A stretch of DNA of 10,049 nucleotides, taken from positions 1-10,049 of the forward strand of contig JANQGN010000652.1 in assembly GCA_028277295.1 (NCBI GenBank), in the 5' to 3' direction. A program made the translations under genes and the position numbers. Under the pieces are notes generated by a model that was not told the DNA's origin, searched no databases, and was given only the letters and a program-made list of their open reading frames with translations. Below, piece after piece: positions 1 through 6,468 of this stretch. Positions within the stretch are counted from its first letter, which is position 1. The number at the start of each line of letters is the position of its first letter. Origin of the DNA: Rhodospira sp. Lineage in GTDB: Bacteria > Pseudomonadota > Alphaproteobacteria > Rhodospirillales > Rhodospirillaceae.

Positions 1-521
1 CCGCGCAGGGCGCGATAGCCCGGTGGCAACCCGCTGGTGAAGGTCAGCAACTGCCGAACGGTGACGGCCTGGCGCCCTGGATCGCGCGCCCACTCCGGCA
101 GAGTGTTGGCGACCGGCTCGTCCAGGGACATCAGGCCGTCCGCCACCGCCGCCAGGGCCGCCACGCCCCAGAAGCTCTTGGTGCCGCTGGCGATCAGCCG
201 GGGCGTGTCGCGGTCCGCCTGGCTGGCGTAGGATTCGAAGACCACGCGCCCGTCGTGCATCACCACCAGGGCGGCGCCGCCATGCCGGCGCGAGTAGGCC
301 GCCGCCGCCGCCAGGTAGCGCTGTTCCACCGGGCGCAAGTCGGGCGCTTGCCAAGACAGCGCGTCCCGCGCCAGGCCCTCACGCGGGGCCAGCGCGGCGA
401 CGCCGGCCAGGCTGGCGGCCAGGGCCAGGGCGGCCAGCCCGGCCCGGACCCAAGGCCACCCGCGACGCCCGCGCCCGCCGCTCGGGGGCGCGGCGCTCGC
501 GGCCGTGTCATGCTTCGCCAT
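1..521 (-). CDS. Serine hydrolase, beta-lactamase/PBP-like family (5' part, truncated by window edge)
   Basis: Reading leftward from ATG at 521, the frame stays open for 173 codons and runs off the window, so only the N-terminal part is present. Residues about 26-47 form an Ala/Leu-rich hydrophobic segment after a basic stretch (GGRGRRGW), consistent with a signal peptide or membrane anchor and an exported enzyme. At residues 112-115 the sequence SGTK matches the catalytic SxxK motif of the class C beta-lactamase/serine hydrolase fold. The following text (FWGVAALAAVADG, then MSLDEPV and QLLTFTSGLPPG) is characteristic of the family. The second (YxN) and third catalytic motifs would lie beyond the edge. 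The start is supported by a strong Shine-Dalgarno sequence AGGGGAG at 534-528, six bases upstream. Substrate cannot be told: members include esterases, peptidases and true beta-lactamases, and resistance should not be assumed. Confidence 0.88.
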   Translation of the reverse strand, partial: MAKHDTAASAAPPSGGRGRRGWPWVRAGLAALALAASLAGVAALAPREGLARDALSWQAPDLRPVEQRYLAAAAAYSRRHGGAALVVMHDGRVVFESYASQADRDTPRLIASGTKSFWGVAALAAVADGLMSLDEPVANTLPEWARDPGRQAVTVRQLLTFTSGLPPGYRALR

Positions 522-550
522 GGTCCGCTCCCCTTTTTGGTGACCGGCGC

Positions 551-579
551 GTTATACCAGCGGCACCCGACGTTGACTC
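551..579 (-). promoter_or_regulatory. Possible promoter of the serine hydrolase gene
   Basis: On the minus strand TATAAC lies at 556-551 (five of six matches to the -10 consensus), with a weak -35-like GAGTCA at 579-574 and a 17-base spacer. Transcription would start near 545, leaving about two dozen leader bases before the ATG at 521. This rests on motif matching only; the -35 is poor. Confidence 0.3.
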
Positions 580-591
580 TTGCGGAGAGGC

Positions 592-683
592 GTAGGGTGC
601 GCTCGACCGCCATGACATGGCGGGCAGCGCACCGCCTCCTGGCGGAACGGTGCGCTGCGCCTGAAGGCGCGAGCGCGCCCTAC
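592..683. repeat. BIME: two opposed GTAG-type REP units
   Basis: The unit on the plus strand starts GTAG (592-595). Its stem GGTGCGCT (596-603) pairs perfectly with AGCGCACC (626-633), and a second hairpin is nested inside (CCGCCAT 607-613 with ATGGCGG 617-623). The unit on the minus strand starts GTAG (683-680). Its stem GGCGCGCT (679-672) pairs with AGCGCACC (656-649) with one mismatch, and the inner hairpin is GCGCC (670-666) with GGCGC (661-657). The two face each other across a 15-bp spacer (634-648). A 5' GTAG followed by a palindrome is the known signature of REP sequences mobilised by REP-associated tyrosine transposases (RAYT/TnpA-REP). As one unit, 592-605 can also pair with 670-683 (14 pairs, one G-T), giving a multibranched fold. 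Confidence 0.8.
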
Positions 684-725
684 ATGCAAAGCGGGACGGT
701 CGCGGTCTGTTGCCGTTTTTATTGG

Positions 726-770
726 AGCAAATCCCGAGCGATCCGAACCGGATCGCGACGACGATTTGCT
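726..770. repeat. Nested palindromic element
   Basis: Outer arms AGCAAATC (726-733) and GATTTGCT (763-770) are perfect complements. Inside them GCGATCCG (738-745) and CGGATCGC (749-756) form a second perfect 8-bp stem with a 3-base loop. The asymmetric linkers are ccga on the left and gacgac on the right. There is no T tract on either side, so it is not a standard intrinsic terminator. It resembles small intergenic palindromes common in alphaproteobacterial genomes; membership of a named family is not established. Confidence 0.6.
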
Positions 771-786
771 TCAATATCGGTTCATG

Positions 787-826
787 AGAGCGTCGTGCGT
801 AAACACGATTTTACGCACGACGCTCT
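787..826. repeat. 40-nt perfect hairpin element (copy A)
   Basis: Arms AGAGCGTCGTGCGTAAA (787-803) and TTTACGCACGACGCTCT (810-826) are 17-bp perfect complements around a 6-base loop. The right end supplies two bases of the TAG stop (827-825, minus strand) of the TPR gene, so the hairpin lies immediately at the 3' end of that transcript. No T-rich tract follows in the minus direction, so a role in mRNA 3'-end protection is as likely as termination. It has the same length and ends as the element at 7338-7377. Confidence 0.8.
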
Positions 827-1979
827 AAAGGTCGGTGTCGGTGTCGGTGTCGGCGTCACGGCCATCCTCGCCGCCCCCGCGCCGGCGGGCGCGGCGGGCC
901 TCGCGCTGGGCCTTCAAGGCCCGGCCGAAGACGGTTTGATAGTAGCGCGCGAGCACGTCGTCGGTCAGCGTCCCACCCGCCTTGGTGGCCGCCGCGTCAG
1001 CCTCGGCCATGAGCGCATTGCCGTCGGGAAGGTTGAGAACGGCGGCGCGGAACGCCTTTGCCGCGCCCTCGGCGTTCCCCTCGGCCAGCACGATATCGCC
1101 CTCGGTGGCGTACAACAGCGGCACCACCGCCCGCCTGCGCGGCACGTCCGCGATCAGCGCGCGCGCCTCGTCGGTCTTGCCCTGCGGCGCCAGCACCTGA
1201 GCCAGACGCACCCGCGTTGCCAGGCTGTCCGGGCGCGCCGCGATCAGCGCCCGCAACACCCGCTCGGCCAGCGCGTGCTGTCCGCCGCTCACCGTGACAC
1301 GGGTGATCTGGCGCAGCATGTCGAAGTCATCGCCGTTGAAGCGGATCAAGTTCTGAATCACCCGGTCCGCCTCGTCGGTGTGTCCGCCCTTCAGAAGCAG
1401 CCGCGCCAACTGGGTCCCCGCTGTCCCATGACCCGGATCCCGGTCAAGCACCGCGCGCAGGTGCTCGGCGGCCTCGTCGGCGCGTTCCAGGCGCCGCAGG
1501 GTGCGGGCCAGGGACAGCCGCGCCTGAACCAGGGTGGGATCCAGGCGCACGGCCTCCATGAGGTGCTCAAGGGCCGCCTCGCCCTGGTCGCGCTGACCGG
1601 CCACCAGGCCCAGGCCGACCCTGGCCCAGGCCGAGGTGGCGTCCAGGTTCAGGGCTGTGCGAAACAGGTCCTCGGCGCGGTCGACATGGCCCAGGGACAG
1701 GTGCGCGCGGGCCGCCCGAAGCGCCGGCTCCACGTCCAGCGGCGCCTGCGCCACGGCCGCGTCGAGCCAGGGGGCGGCCTCCTCTGGACGCTTCTGCTTT
1801 TGCAGGATCCGCCCCATCAGCAGCAGCGCTGGGGTGAATCGCGGCGCCTCCTCCAACAGGCTCGCCAACTCCACCGTCGCCTCGTCCAGGCGACCCTCGC
1901 GGAACAGGGACCGGGCCAAGGCCAACCGATTCTGCTCGCCGTTGTCCAGGCGGCGCATCCGAGGCGTGAACCCGGTCAT
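825..1979 (-). CDS. Tetratricopeptide (TPR) repeat protein
   Basis: The 384-residue product consists of helical TPR-like repeats from about residue 13 to 320. Recognisable units include LARSLFREGRLDEATVEL, then ALLLMGRILQKQKRPEEAAP, LFRTALNLDATSAWARVGLG, LEHLMEAVRLDPTLVQARLS and LRAVLDRDPGHGTAGTQLA. A degenerate stretch follows, then a last repeat near 286-319. The C-terminus is basic (AQREARRARRRGGG) and then acidic (EDGRDADTDTDTDL). There is no signal peptide or membrane span, so it is probably a cytoplasmic protein-protein adaptor. I chose ATG 1979 because AAGGAG lies at 1991-1986, six bases upstream. An in-frame ATG at 1997 (adding MPKERS) lacks such a site, and its codons overlap the Shine-Dalgarno sequence. 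It lies 48 bp downstream of the phosphodiesterase gene on the same strand, so the two are probably co-transcribed. The partner and specific role are unknown. Confidence 0.9.
   Translation of the reverse strand: MTGFTPRMRRLDNGEQNRLALARSLFREGRLDEATVELASLLEEAPRFTPALLLMGRILQKQKRPEEAAPWLDAAVAQAPLDVEPALRAARAHLSLGHVDRAEDLFRTALNLDATSAWARVGLGLVAGQRDQGEAALEHLMEAVRLDPTLVQARLSLARTLRRLERADEAAEHLRAVLDRDPGHGTAGTQLARLLLKGGHTDEADRVIQNLIRFNGDDFDMLRQITRVTVSGGQHALAERVLRALIAARPDSLATRVRLAQVLAPQGKTDEARALIADVPRRRAVVPLLYATEGDIVLAEGNAEGAAKAFRAAVLNLPDGNALMAEADAAATKAGGTLTDDVLARYYQTVFGRALKAQREARRARRRGGGEDGRDADTDTDTDL
831..854. repeat. Hexanucleotide tandem repeat in the 3' end of the TPR gene
   Basis: GTCGGT is repeated three times and followed by GTCGGC, in phase with the reading frame on the minus strand, where it encodes the acidic (Asp-Thr)n tail before the terminal Leu. 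Because the period is six, copy-number change would lengthen or shorten the tail without a frameshift. Confidence 0.75.
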
Positions 1980-2027
1980 GGATCTCTCCTTCGGCATAAT
2001 CTCCGCGGGCGGGCGGCCCGAGGTCCG

Positions 2028-3671
2028 TCAGCCCTCCAGATACCCTAGCGCGCGGAGTTGGTCGAGAATGTGGTCACGCTCGGCCTCGTCCATCTCGCCG
2101 TCCTCGTCTCCGTCGCCGCTGGCCGCGCCGGTCACCGGAGCCGACCCATCGGCCTCGGCCATCACCGCCCCGGTGGCCGGCCCCAACCGGACCGGGTGTT
2201 CAGCCAGCCAGTCGTCGCGGAACACCCCGGCGGGCACCCGTCCCTCGAAGTCGATGGGCACGGGCAGGCCCAGGGTGTAGAGCATCATCGGCGTCACATC
2301 CATGATCGACAGCCGCCCGCCGCGCAGGCCCCGCGTCACGCCCGGGCCGGCGGCGAAGAACACACCGTCCGGGTGATGGGTGCCCAGGGGCAAGGGCCGG
2401 CGCACCATCACCGGCGCGCGGTTGCGCACCGAGACGAAGCCATGGTCGTCCAGGACAAGGGTCAGGTCGGGGGCCTGGTCCATGGCGGCGCCGGGAAAGG
2501 CGTCCTCGCGCAAGAGAATGTCGCGGATCGCCGGGCGTCCGGTGGCCGGGTTGATCAGCCCACGCAGATCGGCCATCAGGCGCGCGCGGAAGGCCCCATA
2601 GTCCTCGGGTGGAATGCCCGGCTTGCCCGGGCCGTCGGCCACCCGGATGCAGATGCCGTTGCTCGATGGCGTCGGGCAGTAGGCCAGGGTGCGCGACCAG
2701 TCCAGATAGGCGAAGTTGGCATCGGCGCGGCGTTTGGACGCATCGCTGCCGTCGTCCTCATGCCAGGTCAGATAGCCCGTCTCCCCCAGGAAACGGTTGA
2801 TGCGCAGCACATCGGCGGAGCCGGTGAAGCCATGATCGGAGGCGATGAACACATGGGCATCCGGCCCGGCCAGCGCGACCAGCCGCTCGATGTAGCCGTC
2901 CAGGCGCCGGAAGTAGGTCAGCACCAGGTCGCGCAGCCGCCGGTCGTCCTCGCTGGGATGCTCGGGCCACAGGGCCGGATCCATCACATGCCAGCACTGA
3001 TGCTGGATCTTGTCGGTGCCGTCGAGCATGACGGCGAACAGGTCCGAGTTGTCCTCCCGCAGCAGGGTCTCGGCGATCCGGAACCACTGGTCCTCGCGCG
3101 GCAGGTGGTGGGTGACCCAGTCCTCCAGTTCGCTCTGGCTCATGGGCTCGCCGATCTGGCCCTCGCGCTCGAAGTCCCAGGCCAGTTCCTTGGGATCGAA
3201 GCCCTCGATGGCCTTGATGCGCTCGTAGAGCGAGGTGGGCACGGTGTTGCGCCGCAGGTGCTTCCACGAGACGAACCCGGGAACAAGGTTGCCCTTGATG
3301 TCCGGCGGTGGCGCCATCATCGGGAAATTCAGGCCGGTGACGCTGCGCTCGCCCCGTTCCGCCAGCGCCCAGACGGTGGGTACGCGAATGTCGCGGGCGT
3401 CGTAGAGGGTGAAGTAGACGTCGTCGCCCTTGTCCTCGAAGCGCACGAAGTCATGGACGCCGTGATGACCGGGACTGCGCCCGGTCATCAACGACACCCA
3501 GGCCGGCGGGGTGAGCGGATGGTTGGTGGACCGCAAGGGCGCCGCGAAGCCCCGCTCCAGAATGGACTTCAGGACGGGCATCACCACACCGTCCCCCGGG
3601 CGGTCGCGCGTCAGCTCGTCCAGGATGGTGAAGGTGGCCCCGTCGAGGCCGATGAACAGGGTTTGAACCAT
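2028..3671 (-). CDS. Alkaline-phosphatase-superfamily protein, type I phosphodiesterase/nucleotide pyrophosphatase-like
   Basis: The 547-residue protein carries the metal and catalytic residues expected of the AlkP-fold type I phosphodiesterase family in the correct order. These are D10 in FIGLDGATF, the probable nucleophile T54 in HPLTPPAWVSLMTG, D220 and H224 in DGTDKIQHQCW (the DxxxH pattern), D279-H280 in FIASDHGF, and a late His (432 or 433) in GTHHPDGVFF. Two metal ions would therefore be bound. The family hydrolyses phosphodiester, pyrophosphate or related bonds; the substrate cannot be read from sequence. There is no signal peptide, which argues for a cytoplasmic enzyme. A low-complexity acidic linker (about 507-531) leads to a C-terminal ERDHILDQLRALGYLEG, a helix plus LGYL ending that I recall from other members of this subgroup. 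The ATG at 3671 has only a weak upstream GGGA. It precedes the TPR gene by 48 bp, a likely operon. The gap to rnr upstream is 142 bp, so it may have its own promoter. Confidence 0.9.
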   Translation of the reverse strand: MVQTLFIGLDGATFTILDELTRDRPGDGVVMPVLKSILERGFAAPLRSTNHPLTPPAWVSLMTGRSPGHHGVHDFVRFEDKGDDVYFTLYDARDIRVPTVWALAERGERSVTGLNFPMMAPPPDIKGNLVPGFVSWKHLRRNTVPTSLYERIKAIEGFDPKELAWDFEREGQIGEPMSQSELEDWVTHHLPREDQWFRIAETLLREDNSDLFAVMLDGTDKIQHQCWHVMDPALWPEHPSEDDRRLRDLVLTYFRRLDGYIERLVALAGPDAHVFIASDHGFTGSADVLRINRFLGETGYLTWHEDDGSDASKRRADANFAYLDWSRTLAYCPTPSSNGICIRVADGPGKPGIPPEDYGAFRARLMADLRGLINPATGRPAIRDILLREDAFPGAAMDQAPDLTLVLDDHGFVSVRNRAPVMVRRPLPLGTHHPDGVFFAAGPGVTRGLRGGRLSIMDVTPMMLYTLGLPVPIDFEGRVPAGVFRDDWLAEHPVRLGPATGAVMAEADGSAPVTGAASGDGDEDGEMDEAERDHILDQLRALGYLEG

Positions 3672-3813
3672 CGCGCGCGTCCCATATGTGGCAAGGCCAG
3701 AGGATCAACAAGGCGGTCACGTCCGCCGGACCGGCGCCCCACTATGCCCCGTTGGCGGCGGGCTCGGAAGCCTGGCCGCTGGGAAATCTGTGGGCCGCGC
3801 GGTGGCCTCGGAG

Positions 3814-6201
3814 TCACGATCGCCGGCGGTCGCGGCGGCGGGCGCGTTCCTTGCGGGTGGCGCGGACGCGGCGCCCGGGTGGCGTGGACGGACGCGCGGC
3901 CGTCCCCCGGCGCGGGTGGCGGCCCTGAGTGCCGCTGGCCTCGCCGTCGTTCCGCGCGCGGGGGCCGGCCCCCGCCGGACCGTTGGCCACGGACAGGATC
4001 ATGCCGCCGGAGACCGTGTCCACCTCCTCCAGGCACACCACCAGGGGCTGGCCCAGGCGGTAGATCTGGCCGTGGGTGCGCCCCTCCAGGCAGTGGCGCG
4101 CGTCATCGTGCCAGTAAAAGTCCTCGGGCGTCAGGGTGCCGATGGGAATCAGTCCGTCGGCGCCGCTGTCGTCCAGGGAGACGAACAGCCCGGCCCGGGT
4201 CACGCCCGTGACCCGGGCGGCGAAGGTCGCGCCCACGCGGCCGGCCATCCAGGCCACGGTAAAGCGGTTCACGGCATCGCGCTCGGCCATGGCGGCGCGC
4301 CGCTCGGTGTCCGAGACATGGCCGCCGATGCGGGCGAACTGGTCGTCCTGGTCCGGCGGCAGGGCGCCCGCGCCCAGCGACAGGCCGCGCACCAGCGCCC
4401 GATGAACCATCAGGTCGGCATAGCGGCGAATGGGCGAGGTGAAATGGGCGTAGCGCCTCAGGCCAAGCCCGAAGTGGCCGATGTTGTCCGGATTGTACTC
4501 GGCCTGCGCCTGGGCGCGGAGCACCACCTCGTTCACCATGTTCTCGTGCTCGGTGTCGCGGGCCTTGGCCAGGATCTGGTTGAAGTGATGCGGGCGCAGC
4601 GCCTGGCCGCGCGACAGCGTGATGTCCAGGGTTTGCAGAAACTCGCGCAGCGCCGTCAGTTTCTCCCGCGAGGGTTCGTCGTGGATGCGGTACAGGCAGG
4701 GCTGGCCCAGGCGCTCCAGCTCCTCGGCGGCGCAGACGTTGGCGGCCACCATGAATTCCTCGATCAGACGATGACTGTCGAAGCGGGCGCGTGGCTCCAC
4801 CCGGACAACCTGCCCATCCCCGCCCACCACCACGCGGCGCTCGGGCAGGTCCAGGTCGAGACTGCCGCGCCGCTGGCGGGCGGCGAACAGGGCGCCAAAG
4901 GCCCCATACAGGGGCTTCAGCAGAGGCTCGACCAGCGGCGCCGTGATCTCGTCTGGCGTCCCGTCGATGGCCGTCTGTACCTGGGTGTAGGTCAGCCGCG
5001 CCGCCGAGCGCATCAGCCCGCGCAGGAAGCGATGGCGGCGTTTGGCGCCGTCCTTGTCGATCCACATCTCCACGGCCAGGCAGCCGCGGTCCTCGTGGGG
5101 CCGCAGCGAGCACCAGCCGTTGGACAGGGCCTCGGGCAGCATGGGGACCACCCGGTCGGGGAAGTACACCGAGTTGCCGCGCCGCAGCGACTCGTCGTCC
5201 AGGGGATCGCCAGGGCGCACGTACCAGGCCACGTCGGCGATGGCCACCAAAAGGTGCCAGCCGCCCGGGTTGGCCGGATCGGGGTCCGGCGCCGCCCACA
5301 CCGCGTCGTCGAAGTCGCGGGCGTCCTCGCCGTCGATGGTCACCAGGGGGACGGCGCGGATGTCCTCGCGCGCCCCCTCCAGGGGCACCGGGCCAGCGGC
5401 CTCCGCCTGGTCCATCGCCTCGGGCGGCCATTCGGTGGGAATGCCATGCGTATGGATGCAGATCAGCGAGACGGCGCGCGGATTGCTCATGTCGCCCAGG
5501 CGATCCACCACCCGCGCCTGGCGCAGACCATAGGTGCGGCCGGGCACCACCTCGGCCTCCACCAGGTCGCCGGGCACCGCCTCCCCTGCCTCGCCCGGCT
5601 TGATCAGGTACTCGTTGCGGTCGCGCTTGCTGGTGGGGCGCAGGCGCAACCCGTCCGGCCCCTCGGCCAGCACCCCCAGCAGGCGCGGCGGCGCCGAGGC
5701 CAGCCGCTTGATGGGCCTGGCGGTGTACCCGCCCGTCTCTCCGTCGCGGGCGATCCGCGCCAGCACCCGGTCGCCCACGCCCAGCGCCGGGCCGGCCTTC
5801 CCCCGGACCGGCAGCATGAGCACCCGGGGCGGCGGCCCCAAGTCCTCCTCGTTCCAGGAATCGGGGCGGGCCAGCAACTCGCCGTCGGCATCGGTCGTGT
5901 AAATGGTGAGGACCGTGACCTCGGGTAGCGTGCCCGGGGGCGCGAAGCGCCGCTTGCGGCCCCGCTGGAGCAGGCCCTCGTCCTCCAGATCCCGCAGAAG
6001 CTGGCGCAGCATCGGCCGTTGCTCGGCGCTCAACTGGAAGGCCCGCGCCAACTCGCGCTTGCCCACGTGCTCCGGGGTGTCGCGGATGAAGTCGAGAACC
6101 TGTTGACGCGTGGGAAACGGCGCGTCCCCGGGAGACCCTTTGGAGGAGCGATGCGACACGGCCGGCCTGCTCTGTTGGGGAATATGGAGTTTGGCGACCA
6201 T
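3814..6201 (-). CDS. rnr: Ribonuclease R (3'-5' exoribonuclease)
   Basis: This processive 3'-5' hydrolytic exoribonuclease degrades structured RNA, including rRNA, mRNA and stem-loops. At 795 residues it has the full RNase R layout. An N-terminal winged helix (about 29-88, PFPTRQQVLDFI and VGKRELARAF) is followed by cold-shock-like OB regions (about 90-260). The RNB catalytic domain begins near 285 with TIDGEDARDFDDAV, where D290, D296, D298 and D299 match the Mg-binding aspartates of the family. Further signatures are SVYFPDRVVPMLPEALSNG and HFTSPIRRYADLMVHR (586-601). An S1 domain spans about 655-738, and an Arg-rich tail spans about 745-795, as in other RNase R proteins, where it aids RNA or ribosome binding. 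ATG 6201 is preceded by AGAAGGG (6217-6211) nine bases upstream. About 28 residues precede the conserved winged-helix start. It is divergent from the response-regulator gene. Confidence 0.97.
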   Translation of the reverse strand: MVAKLHIPQQSRPAVSHRSSKGSPGDAPFPTRQQVLDFIRDTPEHVGKRELARAFQLSAEQRPMLRQLLRDLEDEGLLQRGRKRRFAPPGTLPEVTVLTIYTTDADGELLARPDSWNEEDLGPPPRVLMLPVRGKAGPALGVGDRVLARIARDGETGGYTARPIKRLASAPPRLLGVLAEGPDGLRLRPTSKRDRNEYLIKPGEAGEAVPGDLVEAEVVPGRTYGLRQARVVDRLGDMSNPRAVSLICIHTHGIPTEWPPEAMDQAEAAGPVPLEGAREDIRAVPLVTIDGEDARDFDDAVWAAPDPDPANPGGWHLLVAIADVAWYVRPGDPLDDESLRRGNSVYFPDRVVPMLPEALSNGWCSLRPHEDRGCLAVEMWIDKDGAKRRHRFLRGLMRSAARLTYTQVQTAIDGTPDEITAPLVEPLLKPLYGAFGALFAARQRRGSLDLDLPERRVVVGGDGQVVRVEPRARFDSHRLIEEFMVAANVCAAEELERLGQPCLYRIHDEPSREKLTALREFLQTLDITLSRGQALRPHHFNQILAKARDTEHENMVNEVVLRAQAQAEYNPDNIGHFGLGLRRYAHFTSPIRRYADLMVHRALVRGLSLGAGALPPDQDDQFARIGGHVSDTERRAAMAERDAVNRFTVAWMAGRVGATFAARVTGVTRAGLFVSLDDSGADGLIPIGTLTPEDFYWHDDARHCLEGRTHGQIYRLGQPLVVCLEEVDTVSGGMILSVANGPAGAGPRARNDGEASGTQGRHPRRGTAARPSTPPGRRVRATRKERARRRDRRRS

Positions 6202-6323
6202 GCGTTGGCGCCCTTCTGTCGAGGATGGGGACCGGAGCCGACCCGGTCAAGCGGGCACGATGGCTGCGCTTGGGGCGCGCGGCGACACCGCGCGTCCGGA
6301 ACGAAAGGCCGCCTCGCGCGTGT

Positions 6324-6344
6324 CCGTGCGCGCCGGGCGCACGG
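6324..6344. promoter_or_regulatory. Inverted repeat just upstream of the response-regulator promoter
   Basis: CCGTGCGC and GCGCACGG form a perfect 8-bp inverted repeat around a 5-base centre (gccgg). Its position, ending six bases before the -35 hexamer at 6350, suits an activator or autoregulatory site. On the minus strand it could instead be a hairpin in the rnr leader. In such GC-rich DNA it may also be coincidence. Confidence 0.3.
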
Positions 6345-6349
6345 AAACT

Positions 6350-6378
6350 TTGCCAGCGGCGATAAAGCCTTTTAAACT
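6350..6378 (+). promoter_or_regulatory. Probable sigma-70-type promoter of the response-regulator gene
   Basis: TTGCCA (6350-6355, five of six matches to TTGACA) and TAAACT (6373-6378, four of six to TATAAT) are separated by exactly 17 bases, in a locally AT-rich patch of a GC-rich region. Transcription would begin at about 6385. That excludes the ATG at 6385 as a usefully translated start and leaves about an 84-base leader before GTG 6469. Confidence 0.5.
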
Positions 6379-6468
6379 CGTCCCATGGGAGCCGACGGTG
6401 GGCCAGCCACATCGAGGCCGACAACCGACTTGATGGCGGGCGGGGCGGGGGCAGGGCGAGGGTCTCTC

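Larger units (their letters stand above)
522..824. other. 303-bp gene-free region filled with palindromic repeats
   Basis: No credible gene lies here. From left to right it holds the promoter and leader of the minus-strand serine hydrolase, a pair of opposed REP units (592-683), a stretch of lower GC (about 684-725), a nested palindrome (726-770), and a 40-nt perfect hairpin (787-826) that runs into the stop codon of the TPR gene. Three different repeat types sit within about 235 bp, which suggests a preferred landing site for small elements between two gene boundaries. Confidence 0.75.
6202..6468. promoter_or_regulatory. Divergent control region between rnr and the response regulator
   Basis: This 267-bp region must contain the promoters for both divergent genes. 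Besides the rnr Shine-Dalgarno sequence and a plausible promoter for the plus-strand gene (6350-6378), it holds two compact inverted repeats. CGCGCGG (6276-6282) pairs with CCGCGCG (6288-6294), and CCGTGCGC (6324-6331) pairs with GCGCACGG (6337-6344). The second lies six bases upstream of the proposed -35 and could be an operator. No convincing minus-strand promoter for rnr was seen. Confidence 0.5.

Noticed and set aside
592..683. Cloverleaf-like fold considered as a tRNA or structured RNA gene
   Set aside because: There is no anticodon arm, T-loop GTTC motif or acceptor pattern, and the opposed GTAG-REP interpretation explains the symmetry better.
508..774. 88-codon minus-strand frame in the left intergenic region
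   Set aside because: It runs through the nested palindrome and the REP pair, overlaps the start of the serine hydrolase and has no domain resemblance.
787..826. Reading the hairpin as a rho-independent terminator of the TPR operon
   Set aside because: The stem is strong, but no T tract follows in the minus direction (next bases are CATGAACC) or in the plus direction, so only a terminator-like or mRNA-stabilising role can be suggested.
3672..3702. Possible promoter for the phosphodiesterase gene (TTGTTG, 17 bases, CATATG on the minus strand)
   Set aside because: Only half of the -10 bases match, and the start would leave almost no leader before ATG 3671. Too weak to annotate.
2058..4211. Long plus-strand open frame (over 700 codons) opposite the phosphodiesterase gene, and similar long frames at 255-2048 and 3688-5928
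   Set aside because: They lie antisense to clearly recognisable genes, have low-complexity Gly/Arg/Ala/His/Gln-rich translations without domains, and arise because stop codons are rare in GC-rich DNA.
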